Assembly: GCA_965214625.1 (NCBI GenBank)
Contig: OZ243962.1
Coordinates: 1,674,001 to 1,738,000, forward strand
Source of the DNA: G965214625 sp965214625
GTDB lineage: Bacteria; Pseudomonadota; Gammaproteobacteria; Arenicellales; Poriferihabitantaceae
Direction of reading: 5' to 3'
Length of the DNA: 64,000 nucleotides
Shown: positions 35,917 to 45,423 of the stretch, in pieces
Position numbering within the stretch: the stretch's first letter is position 1
How the letters are laid out: each line of letters begins with the position of its first letter
Notes under the pieces: generated by a model
The model's database searches: none
What the model saw: the letters and a program-made list of their open reading frames with translations, nothing else
Told to the model about the DNA's origin: nothing
Translations under genes and position numbers: made by a program

Positions 35917-36786
35917 ATGTCCGATTTATTTGATTTTCAGGCAAAATCGACCCAATTTGCGGTCATGGGGAATCCGATAAAACACAGCCAATCACCTTTC
36001 ATTCACCGGTTGTTTGCGAAACAGTGCCGAATCAACATGACCTATGATCGCATTCAGGTCGATCTTGGGGGGTTTGATCAGGCAGTCAGTCATTTTGCAG
36101 CCCATGGGGGGGGCGGACTCAATGTGACCGTCCCGTTCAAAATAGAAGCCTGGCAGCTGTGTCGTCGGAAGCGGAACCGACTCAGCGAACGGGCAGCGCG
36201 GGCCCAATCGGTAAACACGCTGAAAATACAACAAGATGGTACGTTGTTCGGCGATAATACGGATGGTGTTGGCCTTATCAGGGATATCGAGCGGAATATC
36301 GACCATTCGATCCGTGACAAACAAGTGCTCATCATTGGGGCGGGGGGTGCCGTAAGGGGTATCGTGGGCCCCTTGCTTGAGCGGCAACCGGTTCAGCTTA
36401 CCATTGCCAATCGCACTGCGGAAAAAAGTCACCGACTGGCCCAGTATTTCGGGGACAATGTGTCCGGCTGTGGTCTGGACAAGACGGACCATGCAGGCTA
36501 TGACTTGGTCATCAATGGTTCCGCAGCCAGTCTGAGTGAAACGCTGCCGGCGATTCATTCGCATTGCATTCGTTCCCATACCGTGGTGTACGACATGATG
36601 TATGGGGCACAACCGACCGTTTTCATGAAGTGGGCACTCTGTGCAGGGGCCAAAAGTGCGCATGATGGTCTCGGCATGTTGGTTGAACAGGCTGGCGAGT
36701 CTTTTTTTGTCTGGCATCAACGTCGGCCGGATACGCGTACCGTGATCGAGACGTTACGCGCGGGCAATGCAAAGCCGAGACAATGA
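35917..36786 (+). CDS. aroE: shikimate 5-dehydrogenase
   Basis: NADP-dependent reduction of 3-dehydroshikimate in aromatic amino-acid synthesis; cytoplasmic, 289 aa. The substrate-binding start AVMGNPIKHSQSPFIHRLF, the catalytic Lys in NVTVPFK (about 75), the Asp in NTDGVGLIRDIE (about 115), the NADP loop IIGAGGAVRGI and NRTAEKSH are all present, as is the C-terminal DGLGMLVEQAGESFFVW. Slightly longer than E. coli AroE (272 aa). Standard enzyme. Confidence 0.95.
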   Translation: MSDLFDFQAKSTQFAVMGNPIKHSQSPFIHRLFAKQCRINMTYDRIQVDLGGFDQAVSHFAAHGGGGLNVTVPFKIEAWQLCRRKRNRLSERAARAQSVNTLKIQQDGTLFGDNTDGVGLIRDIERNIDHSIRDKQVLIIGAGGAVRGIVGPLLERQPVQLTIANRTAEKSHRLAQYFGDNVSGCGLDKTDHAGYDLVINGSAASLSETLPAIHSHCIRSHTVVYDMMYGAQPTVFMKWALCAGAKSAHDGLGMLVEQAGESFFVWHQRRPDTRTVIETLRAGNAKPRQ

Positions 36787-37251
36787 CGCAAGACTCCGAT
36801 GGCATCAGGGTCGGTGTAAGACAACCGTCACCCGACACGGACACGGCTGAATCATGCGGGCGGCAATCGAGCGCCGACGATGAGGGAAAATCCCGACATG
36901 GTGTCGAGTTGCGTTCAGTGCCCAGAAACCCGCATTGCCTTGAGACGCGACTGACAGCAGCACGACGACTGTGCCGTGATCGGGTGTCCCTGGCTCCGCT
37001 TCCCAAAGGCGCGGATCGTCTTGTGCCCAAGTCCAAAAGCGGATGACTTTCGTTCGCTTGACTTCATCAGGGAGACGGCGGGAGAATCCAACGCCTTCGA
37101 TGTGGGTTGCCAATAGCCAGAGGGCCTGGGATTGGCCTCAAACTTGGGCGTCAGGTGAGGTAGAGTTGTCCAGCAGAATGATTTACTATCGCCAGTAATT
37201 CGATGGTGCCAACATTTCATTTTCCCGAATAAAAAAACGAACCTGTTAATC
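36787..37251. other. gap between aroE and the nucleotidyltransferase gene
   Basis: About 465 bases. Two minus-strand frames of about 100 codons exist (within 36805-37113 and 36915-37253), but neither has a domain I recognise. They could be parts of one decayed gene. No RNA gene or clear terminator was seen. Confidence 0.35.
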
Positions 37252-38379
37252 ATGAAAGCAATGATCTTGGCTGCGGGCAGGGGAACAAGAATTCGACCGT
37301 TGACCTACGAATTGCCGAAGCCGATGATCCCCGTGCTGGGAAAACCCGTCATCGAATATTTGGTCGAACAACTGGCACGTTATGGCTTTAATGATGTCAT
37401 GATCAATGTCAGTCATTTGCCCGAAACAATCGAAACCTATTTCGGCGATGGGAGACGTTGGGGAATCAATATCGGCTATTCCTTTGAAGGGCATGTTGAA
37501 AATGGGCAATTGATCGGAGAACCACTGGGTTCGGCGGGCGGAATCAAGCGGATCCAGGAATTCGGCGGTTTCTTCGATGATACGTTTCTGGTGGTTTGCG
37601 GCGATGCGATCATTGATTTGGATTTGACCAATGCCGTCAGAAAACATTGGCAGTCCGGCGCGATAGCCAGTATCGTCGTCAAACGAGTACCCAGGGAAAA
37701 GGTGTCAAGTTACGGTGTTGTAACATGCGATCAATCCGGGAGGGTTGTTTCTTTTCAGGAAAAGCCATCCGTGGCCGATGCCGAATCCACCTTGGTGAAT
37801 ACCGGAATCTACTTGTTTGAACCCGGGGTGATCGACCATATCCCAAAAGACAGGGTCTATGATATTGGGGCAGACCTGCTGCCTTTTTTGATCGATCAGA
37901 ACATCGCATTCAATGCGATTGATAGCCCGTTCAACTGGCTGGACATTGGGCAATTGAGCGACTATTGGCAGATAAACCAGCAATTGATGAGAGGGTTGTT
38001 AAAAGGAATGACCATGCCAGGTGTCGAGGTGATGCCTCAAATATGGGCCGGATTGAATGTCAATGTCGATTGGGAGGAAGTCTTGATTGAAGGGCCGGTT
38101 TATATTGGTGCAAATTCGAGAATCGAAGCGGGCTGTGAAATTTACGGGCCCACTTGGATATCACATGGCTGTTATCTGGAGGGAGGGGCCAAAGTGAATC
38201 GAAGCATGTTGTTTGAACATACGTTGATGAGAAAACATGGAACGGTTTTTGAATCGGTGGTTTTCGGACGTCATTGTATTAACAAAGATGGTGCGCCAGT
38301 AGCCGGTATTGGCAGTGGCCTGGACTGGGTTGGAGATGCGCGAGGCAAGGACTTGAAACCAGATAACTTGTCACAGTAG
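37252..38379 (+). CDS. sugar-phosphate nucleotidyltransferase (NDP-sugar pyrophosphorylase)
   Basis: Nucleotidyltransferase, 375 aa, with the NTP-binding start MILAAGRGTRIRPLT followed by LPKPMIPVLGKP, substrate region VVCGDAIIDLDL, SFQEKPSVADAESTLVNTGIY, and a C-terminal left-handed beta-helix (IEGPVYIGANSRIEAGCEIY, then GPTWISHGCYL). The pattern is closest to mannose-1-phosphate guanylyltransferase/glucose-1-phosphate uridylyl-type proteins with a LbetaH tail. It would provide an activated sugar for surface glycans; the exact sugar is uncertain. Confidence 0.85.
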   Translation: MKAMILAAGRGTRIRPLTYELPKPMIPVLGKPVIEYLVEQLARYGFNDVMINVSHLPETIETYFGDGRRWGINIGYSFEGHVENGQLIGEPLGSAGGIKRIQEFGGFFDDTFLVVCGDAIIDLDLTNAVRKHWQSGAIASIVVKRVPREKVSSYGVVTCDQSGRVVSFQEKPSVADAESTLVNTGIYLFEPGVIDHIPKDRVYDIGADLLPFLIDQNIAFNAIDSPFNWLDIGQLSDYWQINQQLMRGLLKGMTMPGVEVMPQIWAGLNVNVDWEEVLIEGPVYIGANSRIEAGCEIYGPTWISHGCYLEGGAKVNRSMLFEHTLMRKHGTVFESVVFGRHCINKDGAPVAGIGSGLDWVGDARGKDLKPDNLSQ

Positions 38380-38458
38380 CAGACGGGTTTTTCGGCTGTC
38401 CGGGATGGAAATTTGCGATATAATCAGGCGCCTCGGAATGTCTGGAGAAAAGTGACCC

Positions 38459-38764
38459 ATGCCGTTGTACGAGTATCAATGCACCGCCTGTGATCACAGG
38501 TTAGAGGCGCTACAGAAAATGACGGATCAACCGTTGGAACGTTGCCCGAATTGTCACGAGACGAGGTTAAAGAAATTGATTTCGGCGGCCGCTTTTCGAT
38601 TGAAGGGGACCGGTTGGTATGAGACGGATTTCAAACAAAGTGGCAAAAAACCCGACCAGAAAAACCCGACCGGTGAGGCAGATTCCAATGAGAAAAACAC
38701 TGCCACATCGTCAGTGAAAACGGATAAAAAAGCCGATTCTGCCACACCGGCATCCACGGCATAA
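38459..38764 (+). CDS. FmdB-family zinc-ribbon protein
   Basis: Small putative regulatory protein, 101 aa. The N-terminal zinc ribbon MPLYEYQCTACDHRLEALQK...CPNCHETRLKKLISAAAFRLKGTGWYETDF is the FmdB/CxxC signature (two CxxC pairs). The C-terminal 40 residues are a low-complexity Lys/Ser/Thr tail. It is commonly found directly upstream of aspS in gammaproteobacteria, as here. Function undefined. Confidence 0.93.
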   Translation: MPLYEYQCTACDHRLEALQKMTDQPLERCPNCHETRLKKLISAAAFRLKGTGWYETDFKQSGKKPDQKNPTGEADSNEKNTATSSVKTDKKADSATPASTA

Positions 38765-38835
38765 GTTTGGCTTGGCCCGAATCGTCGGCCACCCTTCTCA
38801 CACAATACACAACTTCAATTTCAATAAGACTATTA

Positions 38836-40602
38836 ATGCGTACCCACCTATGCGGGCAGATCACCACGGTTGAGATTGGTCAGAGTGTGACCTTGTCGGG
38901 ATGGGTGTCAAGCCGACGGGATCATGGTGGTATCATTTTTATTGATCTAAGAGATCGATCAGGTCAGATTCAGGTCGTGGCGGATCCTGAAATGACATCA
39001 TCGTTTGTGCATGTCGAAGCGGTACGCAATGAATTCGTTCTGCGTGTCACGGGACGGGTTCAAGCACGGCCTGAAGGGACGGTTAATGAAAGCTCACCGA
39101 CCGGTGAAATAGAAATCGTTGCAAACCAAATTGATCTGCTGAATCAAGCCAAACCGTTGCCTTTTCAGCTGGAGGAACAGGAAATCGGCGAACAGACCCG
39201 GTTGAAGTATCGTTTTCTCGATCTAAGAAGACCGGCAATGCAGGACCTGCTGCGACTACGGCACAAAGTGATCTCAAGGTTGAGAGCGTTTCTCAATGAA
39301 CAGGAGTTTATTGATATTGAGACACCGATGCTCACCCGGTCTACACCCGAAGGCGCACGGGACTATCTCGTCCCAAGCCGAACGCACCCGGGCGCATTTT
39401 TCGCATTACCACAGTCGCCGCAATTGTTTAAACAATTACTGATGGTTGCCGGATTCGAACGCTATTACCAGATTGCCCGGTGTTTCCGCGACGAGGATCT
39501 GCGAGCCGACAGACAACCTGAATTTACCCAACTGGATGTGGAAATGTCGTTTGTGGATGAATTCGAGGTGATGAACCTCATGGAAGAGATGGTGCGATAT
39601 CTGTTTAAAAGCATTTTGAATATCGATCTTGTGCATCCTGTCCCAAGGATGACTTATGCAGAGGCCGTATCGCGCTTTGGAATCGACAGGCCGGACTTGC
39701 GAATCCCGCTCGAATTGACTGAATTGACCGATGTCATGCGTGACGTCGAATTCAAGGTGTTTTCTGGGCCGGCTCAAGATCCATCAGGCAGAGTGGTGGC
39801 GATGCGTATACCCGACGGAAATAGATTATCGCGCGCACAGATTGACCAGTACACGGAGCAGGTGAAACAACTTGGCGCCAAGGGCTTGGCCTATATCAAG
39901 GTGCACCAAATCTCGGGAGCGAGAGAAGGGCTGCATTCACCTATTCTCAAGTTTTTATCGGACAGTGTGTTGGATCAAATCCTGATACGAACACGGGCGG
40001 TGCCCGGAGATCTGATCGTTTTCGGGGCTGACAAGGCGACCATTGTTAACCATGCCATGGGAGTGCTAAGAATACAGATAGGACACGATCTTCAGCTAGT
40101 GGACGATGGCTGGGAGTTGCTTTGGGTGACGGATTTCCCGCTTGTCGAGTGGAGTGAGGAAAACAGACGTTGGCAGGCCTTGCACCATCCATTTACATCC
40201 CCCAAACCAGAACAAGTTGATTTGCTGGACAAGGATCCGGGACGTGTTTTGTCCAGGGCGTATGACTTGATTCTCAACGGGACTGAAATAGGCGGAGGCT
40301 CTATTCGTATCCACAAGGACGAGCTCCAGCGGAAAATTTTTCAGGTGCTCGGTATTGGTGAGCGAGAAGCCGCCGAAAAATTCGGTTTCCTGTTAGAGGC
40401 ATTGAACTATGGTGCGCCACCTCACGGCGGCATCGCATTTGGAGTGGATCGCATGGTAGCCATGATGGGGGGGGTTGAGTCCATTCGGGATGTGATCGCC
40501 TTTCCCAAGACCCAAAAGGCTTCTTGTCTTTTGACCGAGGCACCCAATCGGGTCAGTGATTTACAGTTGAGAGACCTCGGGTTGCAGCTTAAATCAGCAT
40601 GA
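38836..40602 (+). CDS. aspS: aspartyl-tRNA synthetase
   Basis: Class II aminoacyl-tRNA synthetase of the bacterial type, 588 aa. N-terminal OB fold (LSGWVSSRRDHGGIIFIDLRDRSG), class II motif 2 (FRDEDLRADRQPEFTQLDVE), GAD insertion domain and motif 3 (GVDRMVAMMGGVESIRDVIAFPK) are all present. The frame is open upstream to 38767, but MRTHLCGQITTVEIGQ at 38836 is the expected start. FmdB lies before it and yebC, ruvCAB after it, a conserved order. Confidence 0.97.
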   Translation: MRTHLCGQITTVEIGQSVTLSGWVSSRRDHGGIIFIDLRDRSGQIQVVADPEMTSSFVHVEAVRNEFVLRVTGRVQARPEGTVNESSPTGEIEIVANQIDLLNQAKPLPFQLEEQEIGEQTRLKYRFLDLRRPAMQDLLRLRHKVISRLRAFLNEQEFIDIETPMLTRSTPEGARDYLVPSRTHPGAFFALPQSPQLFKQLLMVAGFERYYQIARCFRDEDLRADRQPEFTQLDVEMSFVDEFEVMNLMEEMVRYLFKSILNIDLVHPVPRMTYAEAVSRFGIDRPDLRIPLELTELTDVMRDVEFKVFSGPAQDPSGRVVAMRIPDGNRLSRAQIDQYTEQVKQLGAKGLAYIKVHQISGAREGLHSPILKFLSDSVLDQILIRTRAVPGDLIVFGADKATIVNHAMGVLRIQIGHDLQLVDDGWELLWVTDFPLVEWSEENRRWQALHHPFTSPKPEQVDLLDKDPGRVLSRAYDLILNGTEIGGGSIRIHKDELQRKIFQVLGIGEREAAEKFGFLLEALNYGAPPHGGIAFGVDRMVAMMGGVESIRDVIAFPKTQKASCLLTEAPNRVSDLQLRDLGLQLKSA

Positions 40603-40754
40603 TCCTCACCGGTTCTGGCAGGCTTGTCGGGGTAGCTTGTTGCGCTATTCATCGCATGGATTTACTGGGCCGTGTGGTCAGATCAACGGATGAGGGCGCC
40701 ACTAGGTTCGGTCGAATGCTATGATTAGGGTGATTCGTTTAGTTGGAGGGCAAG

Positions 40755-41486
40755 ATGGCAGGTCATAGCAAGTGGGCCAATATCAAATTCCGAAAAGCGG
40801 CACAGGACGCCAAACGGGGGAAAATTTTTACCAAGCTGATCAAAGAAATCACTGTTTCAGCCAAATTGGGCGGCAGTGAGATAGAGGCCAACCCGAGACT
40901 GAGAACCGCAGTGGAAAAAGCACTCGCTGCGAACATGACCCGAGACACGATAGACCGGGCCGTGAATCGGGGTGCAGGGCAATTGGATGGCGACGATATC
41001 ATCGAAATTCGTTACGAGGGTTATGGGCCGAATGGGGTTGCCGTTTTGGTTGACTGTGCCACAGACAACCGAAATCGCACTGTCAGTGAAGTCCGTCACG
41101 CTTTCTCTAAGTATGGCGGGAATCTTGGAACATCCGGGTCGGTTGCCTATTTGTTCAATAAGGTCGGCTCGATTATTTTTTCAGATATTCAAAGTGAAGA
41201 GCATATTATGGATGTTGCCCTTGAGGCCGGTGCTGAAGATGTGGAGAGCAATGACAGTATCGTTGAAGTGGTAACATCACCTAAAAATTTTCATCAAGTC
41301 GAGCGATTTTTCAAAGAGGCCGGTTTGGCTCCCGATATGGCCGAATTGATTGAACGTCCGGTCATCGAAACGGAATTATTGACACAAGAGGATGCTGATA
41401 AAGTAATGAAACTAATAGATACATTGGAAGAACTTGACGATGTTCAAAATGTGTTTACCAATGCCAACTTCATTGGGGTGGCGTAA
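40755..41486 (+). CDS. yebC: YebC/TACO1-family translation/transcription factor
   Basis: YebC family protein, 243 aa, beginning MAGHSKWANIKFRKAAQDAK as nearly all members. YYEGYGPxG-like (IRYEGYGPNGVAVLVDCATDN) and the C-terminal region with TLEELDDVQNVFTNANF are typical. Recent work ties the family to relief of ribosome stalling; older work to transcription regulation. An ATG four codons earlier is possible. It overlaps ruvC by one base (TAATG), so the two are coupled. Confidence 0.96.
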   Translation: MAGHSKWANIKFRKAAQDAKRGKIFTKLIKEITVSAKLGGSEIEANPRLRTAVEKALAANMTRDTIDRAVNRGAGQLDGDDIIEIRYEGYGPNGVAVLVDCATDNRNRTVSEVRHAFSKYGGNLGTSGSVAYLFNKVGSIIFSDIQSEEHIMDVALEAGAEDVESNDSIVEVVTSPKNFHQVERFFKEAGLAPDMAELIERPVIETELLTQEDADKVMKLIDTLEELDDVQNVFTNANFIGVA

Positions 41487-41977
41487 TGCGGGTATTGGGA
41501 GTTGATCCTGGCTCCCGCATTACCGGTCTTGGCATGGTCGCCTTGGAGGATGGGTCGCTCCGTTGTCTTGGTCACCAACGAATCCGAATGGGCAGCGAAC
41601 CCTTGCCCATCAGATTGGGCAGGATATTTCAGGATGTTCAGCAAGTCATCACACGGTTTAGGCCGGATGCCGTTGCCGTGGAGCAAGTGTTTATTTCGAA
41701 TAATGCCCGCTCAGCGTTGATACTCGGGCAGGCGCGCGGCAGTGCGGTTTGTGCGGCTGTTAACGCAAACTTGCCTGTATTTGAATACAGTGCGTTGCAA
41801 ATCAAGAAATCGGTGGTTGGCACAGGCAGTGCTAGAAAAGAGCAGGTTCAGCACATGATTCGAGTGTTATTGGGGCTGACAGAAACCCCGGACACGGACG
41901 AAGCGGATGCATTGGCCTGTGCTATTTGCCATATACATTCACAGCAAGTGGAACGCAAACTAAAACACAGTTTTTGA
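41486..41977 (+). CDS. ruvC: Holliday junction resolvase RuvC
   Basis: Endonuclease resolving Holliday junctions, 163 aa. The acidic active site is seen as Asp in RVLGVDPGSRITG, Glu in AVEQVFISNNARSALILGQARG, and Asp residues in DEADALACAICH near the C-terminus. Works as a dimer with RuvAB. It starts inside the yebC stop codon. A space of about 130 bases separates it from ruvA. Confidence 0.96.
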   Translation: MRVLGVDPGSRITGLGMVALEDGSLRCLGHQRIRMGSEPLPIRLGRIFQDVQQVITRFRPDAVAVEQVFISNNARSALILGQARGSAVCAAVNANLPVFEYSALQIKKSVVGTGSARKEQVQHMIRVLLGLTETPDTDEADALACAICHIHSQQVERKLKHSF

Positions 41978-42105
41978 TGAAAGTCGATCAGACCACGGCC
42001 ACATGGCCTTAGAAAAATAACGATTATCCCGTAAACTCTTTTTTTCAGAATCTGTCAAACGGGTAACTGTCAACAGCAGGCCAAATAGCGAAAAGAAAAC
42101 TCAGC

Positions 42106-42708
42106 ATGATCGGCTTCCTGAAAGGAAAATTGTTGCAAAAGCATCCCCCGTTTCTGTTGTTGGACGTTCAGGGTGTTGGCTATGAAATTGAATCTCCAAT
42201 GACCACATTCTATGCTTTGCCCGATGTGCCGTCTGAAATTTCCTTGTTTGTGCATCTGGTAGTGCGCGAGGACGCGCATCGGTTATACGGGTTTTCTGAT
42301 CAGATGCAAAGAGAGTTGTTCAGACGTTTTCTTAAACTGAATGGTATTGGTCCGAAGATCGGTTTGGCCATACTGTCGACTTTCAATGCCAACGAAGTCA
42401 TCGCATGTATACATCGGGAAGATGTGGTTCAACTGACCGGGGTTCCCGGGATTGGAAAAAAATCTGCTGAGCGGATGATTATTGAAATGCGAGATGGTAT
42501 TGCAACACTTGGCAAAGCATTGGGACAGACTAATCATAAAGCAGATATTGAAGTGAATCAGAGACCCGTTCAAGATGCAGTGGAAGCACTGATTTCTTTA
42601 GGATACAAACCGACCGACGCAAACAAAGCGGTACGTGCGGTAGAATCGGACAGTAATCAACTTGATGAGTTAATTCGCAATGCGCTACAGCACTTGACCA
42701 GAAGATGA
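42106..42708 (+). CDS. ruvA: Holliday junction branch-migration subunit RuvA
   Basis: DNA-binding subunit of the RuvAB motor, 200 aa. N-terminal OB fold (MIGFLKGKLLQKHPPFLLLD, GVGYEIESP), two helix-hairpin-helix motifs (LKLNGIGPKIGLAILS and LTGVPGIGKKSAERMIIEM) and a C-terminal domain III (AVEALISLGYKPTDANKAV) that contacts RuvB. Overlaps ruvB by 4 bases (ATGA). Confidence 0.96.
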   Translation: MIGFLKGKLLQKHPPFLLLDVQGVGYEIESPMTTFYALPDVPSEISLFVHLVVREDAHRLYGFSDQMQRELFRRFLKLNGIGPKIGLAILSTFNANEVIACIHREDVVQLTGVPGIGKKSAERMIIEMRDGIATLGKALGQTNHKADIEVNQRPVQDAVEALISLGYKPTDANKAVRAVESDSNQLDELIRNALQHLTRR

Positions 42709-43763
42709 GCGAGCAAAATCCTCTGCTGTCTCCTGATCCAGATATAGATTCCCCGCAAGAGAAGCGACTAGACCGAAGTTTACGGCCTGTCAAACTCGAT
42801 GAGTTTGTTGGCCAAACAAAAACCCGTAAGCAGCTCGAGATTTTTATCAAGGCAGCGAGACAGCGTCAAGAAGCGTTGGATCATGTGCTTGTTTTTGGTC
42901 CGCCGGGTCTCGGAAAAACGACGTTGGCTAATATTTTAGCAATAGAAATGAAGGCAAAGATCCGACAAACATCGGGCCCGGTGTTGGAGAAAGCGGGTGA
43001 CTTGGCGGCACTGCTGACCAATTTGGAAGCGAAAGATGTACTGTTTATCGATGAGATTCATCGGATGAATCCTGCGATAGAAGAGATACTGTATCCTGCA
43101 ATGGAGGATTATCAGTTGGACATCATGATTGGTGAAGGACCTGCTGCACGATCGATCAAACTGAATTTGCCGCCTTTTACACTGGTCGGGTCAACAACGC
43201 GCGCTGGACTGCTGACATCGCCTTTAAGAGACCGATTTGGTATTGTTCAGCGACTACAGTTCTATAGCATGACTGAACTCACGCAAATTATAATGCGCTC
43301 GGCCAATTTGCTCGATGTCGAATTTGAAGAAGAAGGTGTTCGAGCAATTGCCGCAAGATCCAGAGGCACACCGAGAATTGCGAATCGGTTGCTGAGGAGG
43401 GTGCGAGATTATGCTCAAGTCAAGAGCGATGGGACGCTGACGGTGGATATTGCCAATCAGGCATTAGACATGTTGGAGGTCGATAGCGCGGGGTTAGACC
43501 TGCTTGATCGGAATCTGTTATCGGCTATTATGTATAAGTTCGATGGCGGTCCGGTAGGGATTGACAGCATTGCCGCCGCAGTGGGTGAAGAACGGGGAAC
43601 AATCGAAGATGTGGTCGAGCCGTATCTGATCCAGCAAGGCTACTTGATGCGAACTGCGAGAGGTCGTGTTGTCACTCAAACTGCGTGGAAACATCTCAAT
43701 CTGGAACCAACCAAGGGCACAGTCATTCATCAGCAGGAACTGGTGCCGGATGACGTTAATTGA
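42705..43763 (+). CDS. ruvB: Holliday junction branch-migration ATPase RuvB
   Basis: AAA+ motor of branch migration, 352 aa. Walker A GPPGLGKTTLANILA, Walker B LFIDEIHRM, sensor 1 GSTTRAGLL, the Arg finger region SPLRDRFG and the C-terminal winged helix (GGPVGIDSIAAAVGEERGTI) are all normal. The start overlaps the ruvA stop. It is followed at 38 bases by ybgC. Confidence 0.97.
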   Translation: MSEQNPLLSPDPDIDSPQEKRLDRSLRPVKLDEFVGQTKTRKQLEIFIKAARQRQEALDHVLVFGPPGLGKTTLANILAIEMKAKIRQTSGPVLEKAGDLAALLTNLEAKDVLFIDEIHRMNPAIEEILYPAMEDYQLDIMIGEGPAARSIKLNLPPFTLVGSTTRAGLLTSPLRDRFGIVQRLQFYSMTELTQIIMRSANLLDVEFEEEGVRAIAARSRGTPRIANRLLRRVRDYAQVKSDGTLTVDIANQALDMLEVDSAGLDLLDRNLLSAIMYKFDGGPVGIDSIAAAVGEERGTIEDVVEPYLIQQGYLMRTARGRVVTQTAWKHLNLEPTKGTVIHQQELVPDDVN

Positions 43764-43800
43764 AATCAAGTTCCTTGATCTTTGACGGTATAAGCATAAA

Positions 43801-44250
43801 TTGATTCCAAAAACGGAAAAAGATGGGAATAGTGTGCCTGTTTTCTCAATCGAGTTGCCAGTAAATTATGAAGATACCGATGCGGGTGGAGTTGTCTACT
43901 ATGGCAATTACTTGGCATATATGGAACGTGTGCGTAACGCCTGTCTTCGTGAATTGGGCTATCCCTTACACATACTAGCTGAGCAATACGCAATCTGTTT
44001 TGTTGTGACAGATGCAAGATTAAAATACCATGCCCCAGCAAGACTTGATGATGTGATAAAGGTGACACTCCGTGTTATCAAGCAAGGCGGCGCAAGCGTG
44101 TTGTTCGAACACGTGGTGTGGCGAGGCCAGACGAGACTCGTCGAGGCTGAAATCAAGCTCGCAGTCGTCAATAGCCGTTCATTTCGGCCCTGTCGTGTGC
44201 CCGATTTTCTTAACCGTGGTTTTGCACGATGGTCAGTTCATGCTAGCTGA
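43801..44250 (+). CDS. ybgC: Tol-Pal-associated acyl-CoA thioesterase YbgC
   Basis: Hot-dog-fold thioesterase, 149 aa. The active site YEDTDAGGVVYYGNYLAYMERVRN contains the DTDxxGVVYxxNY signature with catalytic Asp. It always precedes tolQ in gammaproteobacteria and is tied to phospholipid metabolism near the division site. The start is uncertain: TTG at 43801 or GTG at 43834; the latter has GGGA a few bases upstream and fits typical N-termini better. Confidence 0.92.
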   Translation: MIPKTEKDGNSVPVFSIELPVNYEDTDAGGVVYYGNYLAYMERVRNACLRELGYPLHILAEQYAICFVVTDARLKYHAPARLDDVIKVTLRVIKQGGASVLFEHVVWRGQTRLVEAEIKLAVVNSRSFRPCRVPDFLNRGFARWSVHAS

Positions 44251-44299
44251 CACAGAATATCAAGATAACGATACTGTTACTGAAGGTTACCTCTGAATC

Positions 44300-45001
44300 A
44301 TGTTTGCAGAAGCTTCGCTCCATCAGGGTCTCTCTATTTTGCCATTGATACTTGGTGCGAGCATCCCCGTTCAGCTAGTCATGTTGATGTTGTTGCTGGC
44401 ATCCGTGATTACTTGGTACATGATCGATAGAAAAAGGACCAGTTATAAGCGACTGAACAGGACCGCAGATAAGTTCGAAGAGCAGTTTTGGTCAGGCGGG
44501 GAAATGAGGAAAATTTTTCACGATTGGAATGGCGAGCAAAAATCTGAGGGAATCGCGAATATTTTTCTGGCAGGGTATAGTGAATACAATCGGCTGGCCC
44601 AAAAGAGCAATATCGATAGAGGTGATTTGGTTGATGGAGTAAACCGTTCCATGCGAGTAGCACTCAGCCGTGAAGTTGATCACCTTGAGACACATCTTTC
44701 ATTTCTGGCTACGGTAGGCTCTACAAGTCCCTATGTCGGTCTTTTTGGTACCGTATGGGGGATCATGAATTCGTTTCAGTCTCTTGGTACGATGCAGACC
44801 GTGACGATTGCGACAGTCGCCCCTGGCATTGCCGAAGCATTGATTGCGACGGCGATGGGATTGTTTGCAGCTATTCCGGCGGTCATCGCGTACAATCGTT
44901 TTGCGAATACAGCAGAGCGACTCAATAATCGTTATGAAATTTTCATGGAGGAATTTGTCAGCATAGTCAGTCGGCAGGACCTCGGGAATAAATCAAGGTG
45001 A
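44300..45001 (+). CDS. tolQ: Tol-Pal proton channel subunit TolQ
   Basis: Inner-membrane protein, 233 aa, MotA/ExbB family. It has three membrane segments: an N-terminal one (VMLMLLLASVITWYMI), and two near FLATVGSTSPYVGLFGTVWGIMNSF and AEALIATAMGLFAAIPAVIAYN, the channel helices. With TolR it converts the proton gradient into motion of TolA for outer-membrane constriction in division. Overlaps tolR by 4 bases. Confidence 0.96.
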   Translation: MFAEASLHQGLSILPLILGASIPVQLVMLMLLLASVITWYMIDRKRTSYKRLNRTADKFEEQFWSGGEMRKIFHDWNGEQKSEGIANIFLAGYSEYNRLAQKSNIDRGDLVDGVNRSMRVALSREVDHLETHLSFLATVGSTSPYVGLFGTVWGIMNSFQSLGTMQTVTIATVAPGIAEALIATAMGLFAAIPAVIAYNRFANTAERLNNRYEIFMEEFVSIVSRQDLGNKSR

Positions 45002-45423
45002 GTTACAGTCGATATGGCAGGAAAAAGCGGTTGATGGGGGAAATTAATGTTGTTCCCTACATTGATGTCATGCTGGTCCTGCTCATTATATTCATGGTTA
45101 CTGCGCCACTGTTGAGTACAGGTGTTAAGGTGGACTTGCCCAAAGCGGCCGCAAAACCGATGGAGGACGAGAATGAGGAGCCATTTGTCATTACCATTGA
45201 TTCTGAGGGCAACTATTTTCTTAATGACAATGAAGAAAAAATCGTGTCTTCACGCGAGATTGAGCTAAAAGCCAGGGCTACACTGATGAGAAATCCCGAA
45301 TTATCCTTTCTTGTCAGAGGCGATGGAGCGGCAAAATATACCCATGTAGTACAGGCAATGGTGCTTTTGCAAAAAGCCGGTGTTGATTCAATTGGCTTGG
45401 TCACGGAAAAACCGGAAAATTAA
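44998..45423 (+). CDS. tolR: Tol-Pal proton channel subunit TolR
   Basis: ExbD/TolR family, 141 aa, one N-terminal membrane helix with the essential Asp (NVVPYIDVMLVLLIIFMVTAPLL) and a periplasmic domain ending in VQAMVLLQKAGVDSIGLVTEK. The GTG start overlaps the tolQ stop, and its stop overlaps the tolA ATG by one base, so tolQRA are translationally linked. Confidence 0.95.
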   Translation: MSYSRYGRKKRLMGEINVVPYIDVMLVLLIIFMVTAPLLSTGVKVDLPKAAAKPMEDENEEPFVITIDSEGNYFLNDNEEKIVSSREIELKARATLMRNPELSFLVRGDGAAKYTHVVQAMVLLQKAGVDSIGLVTEKPEN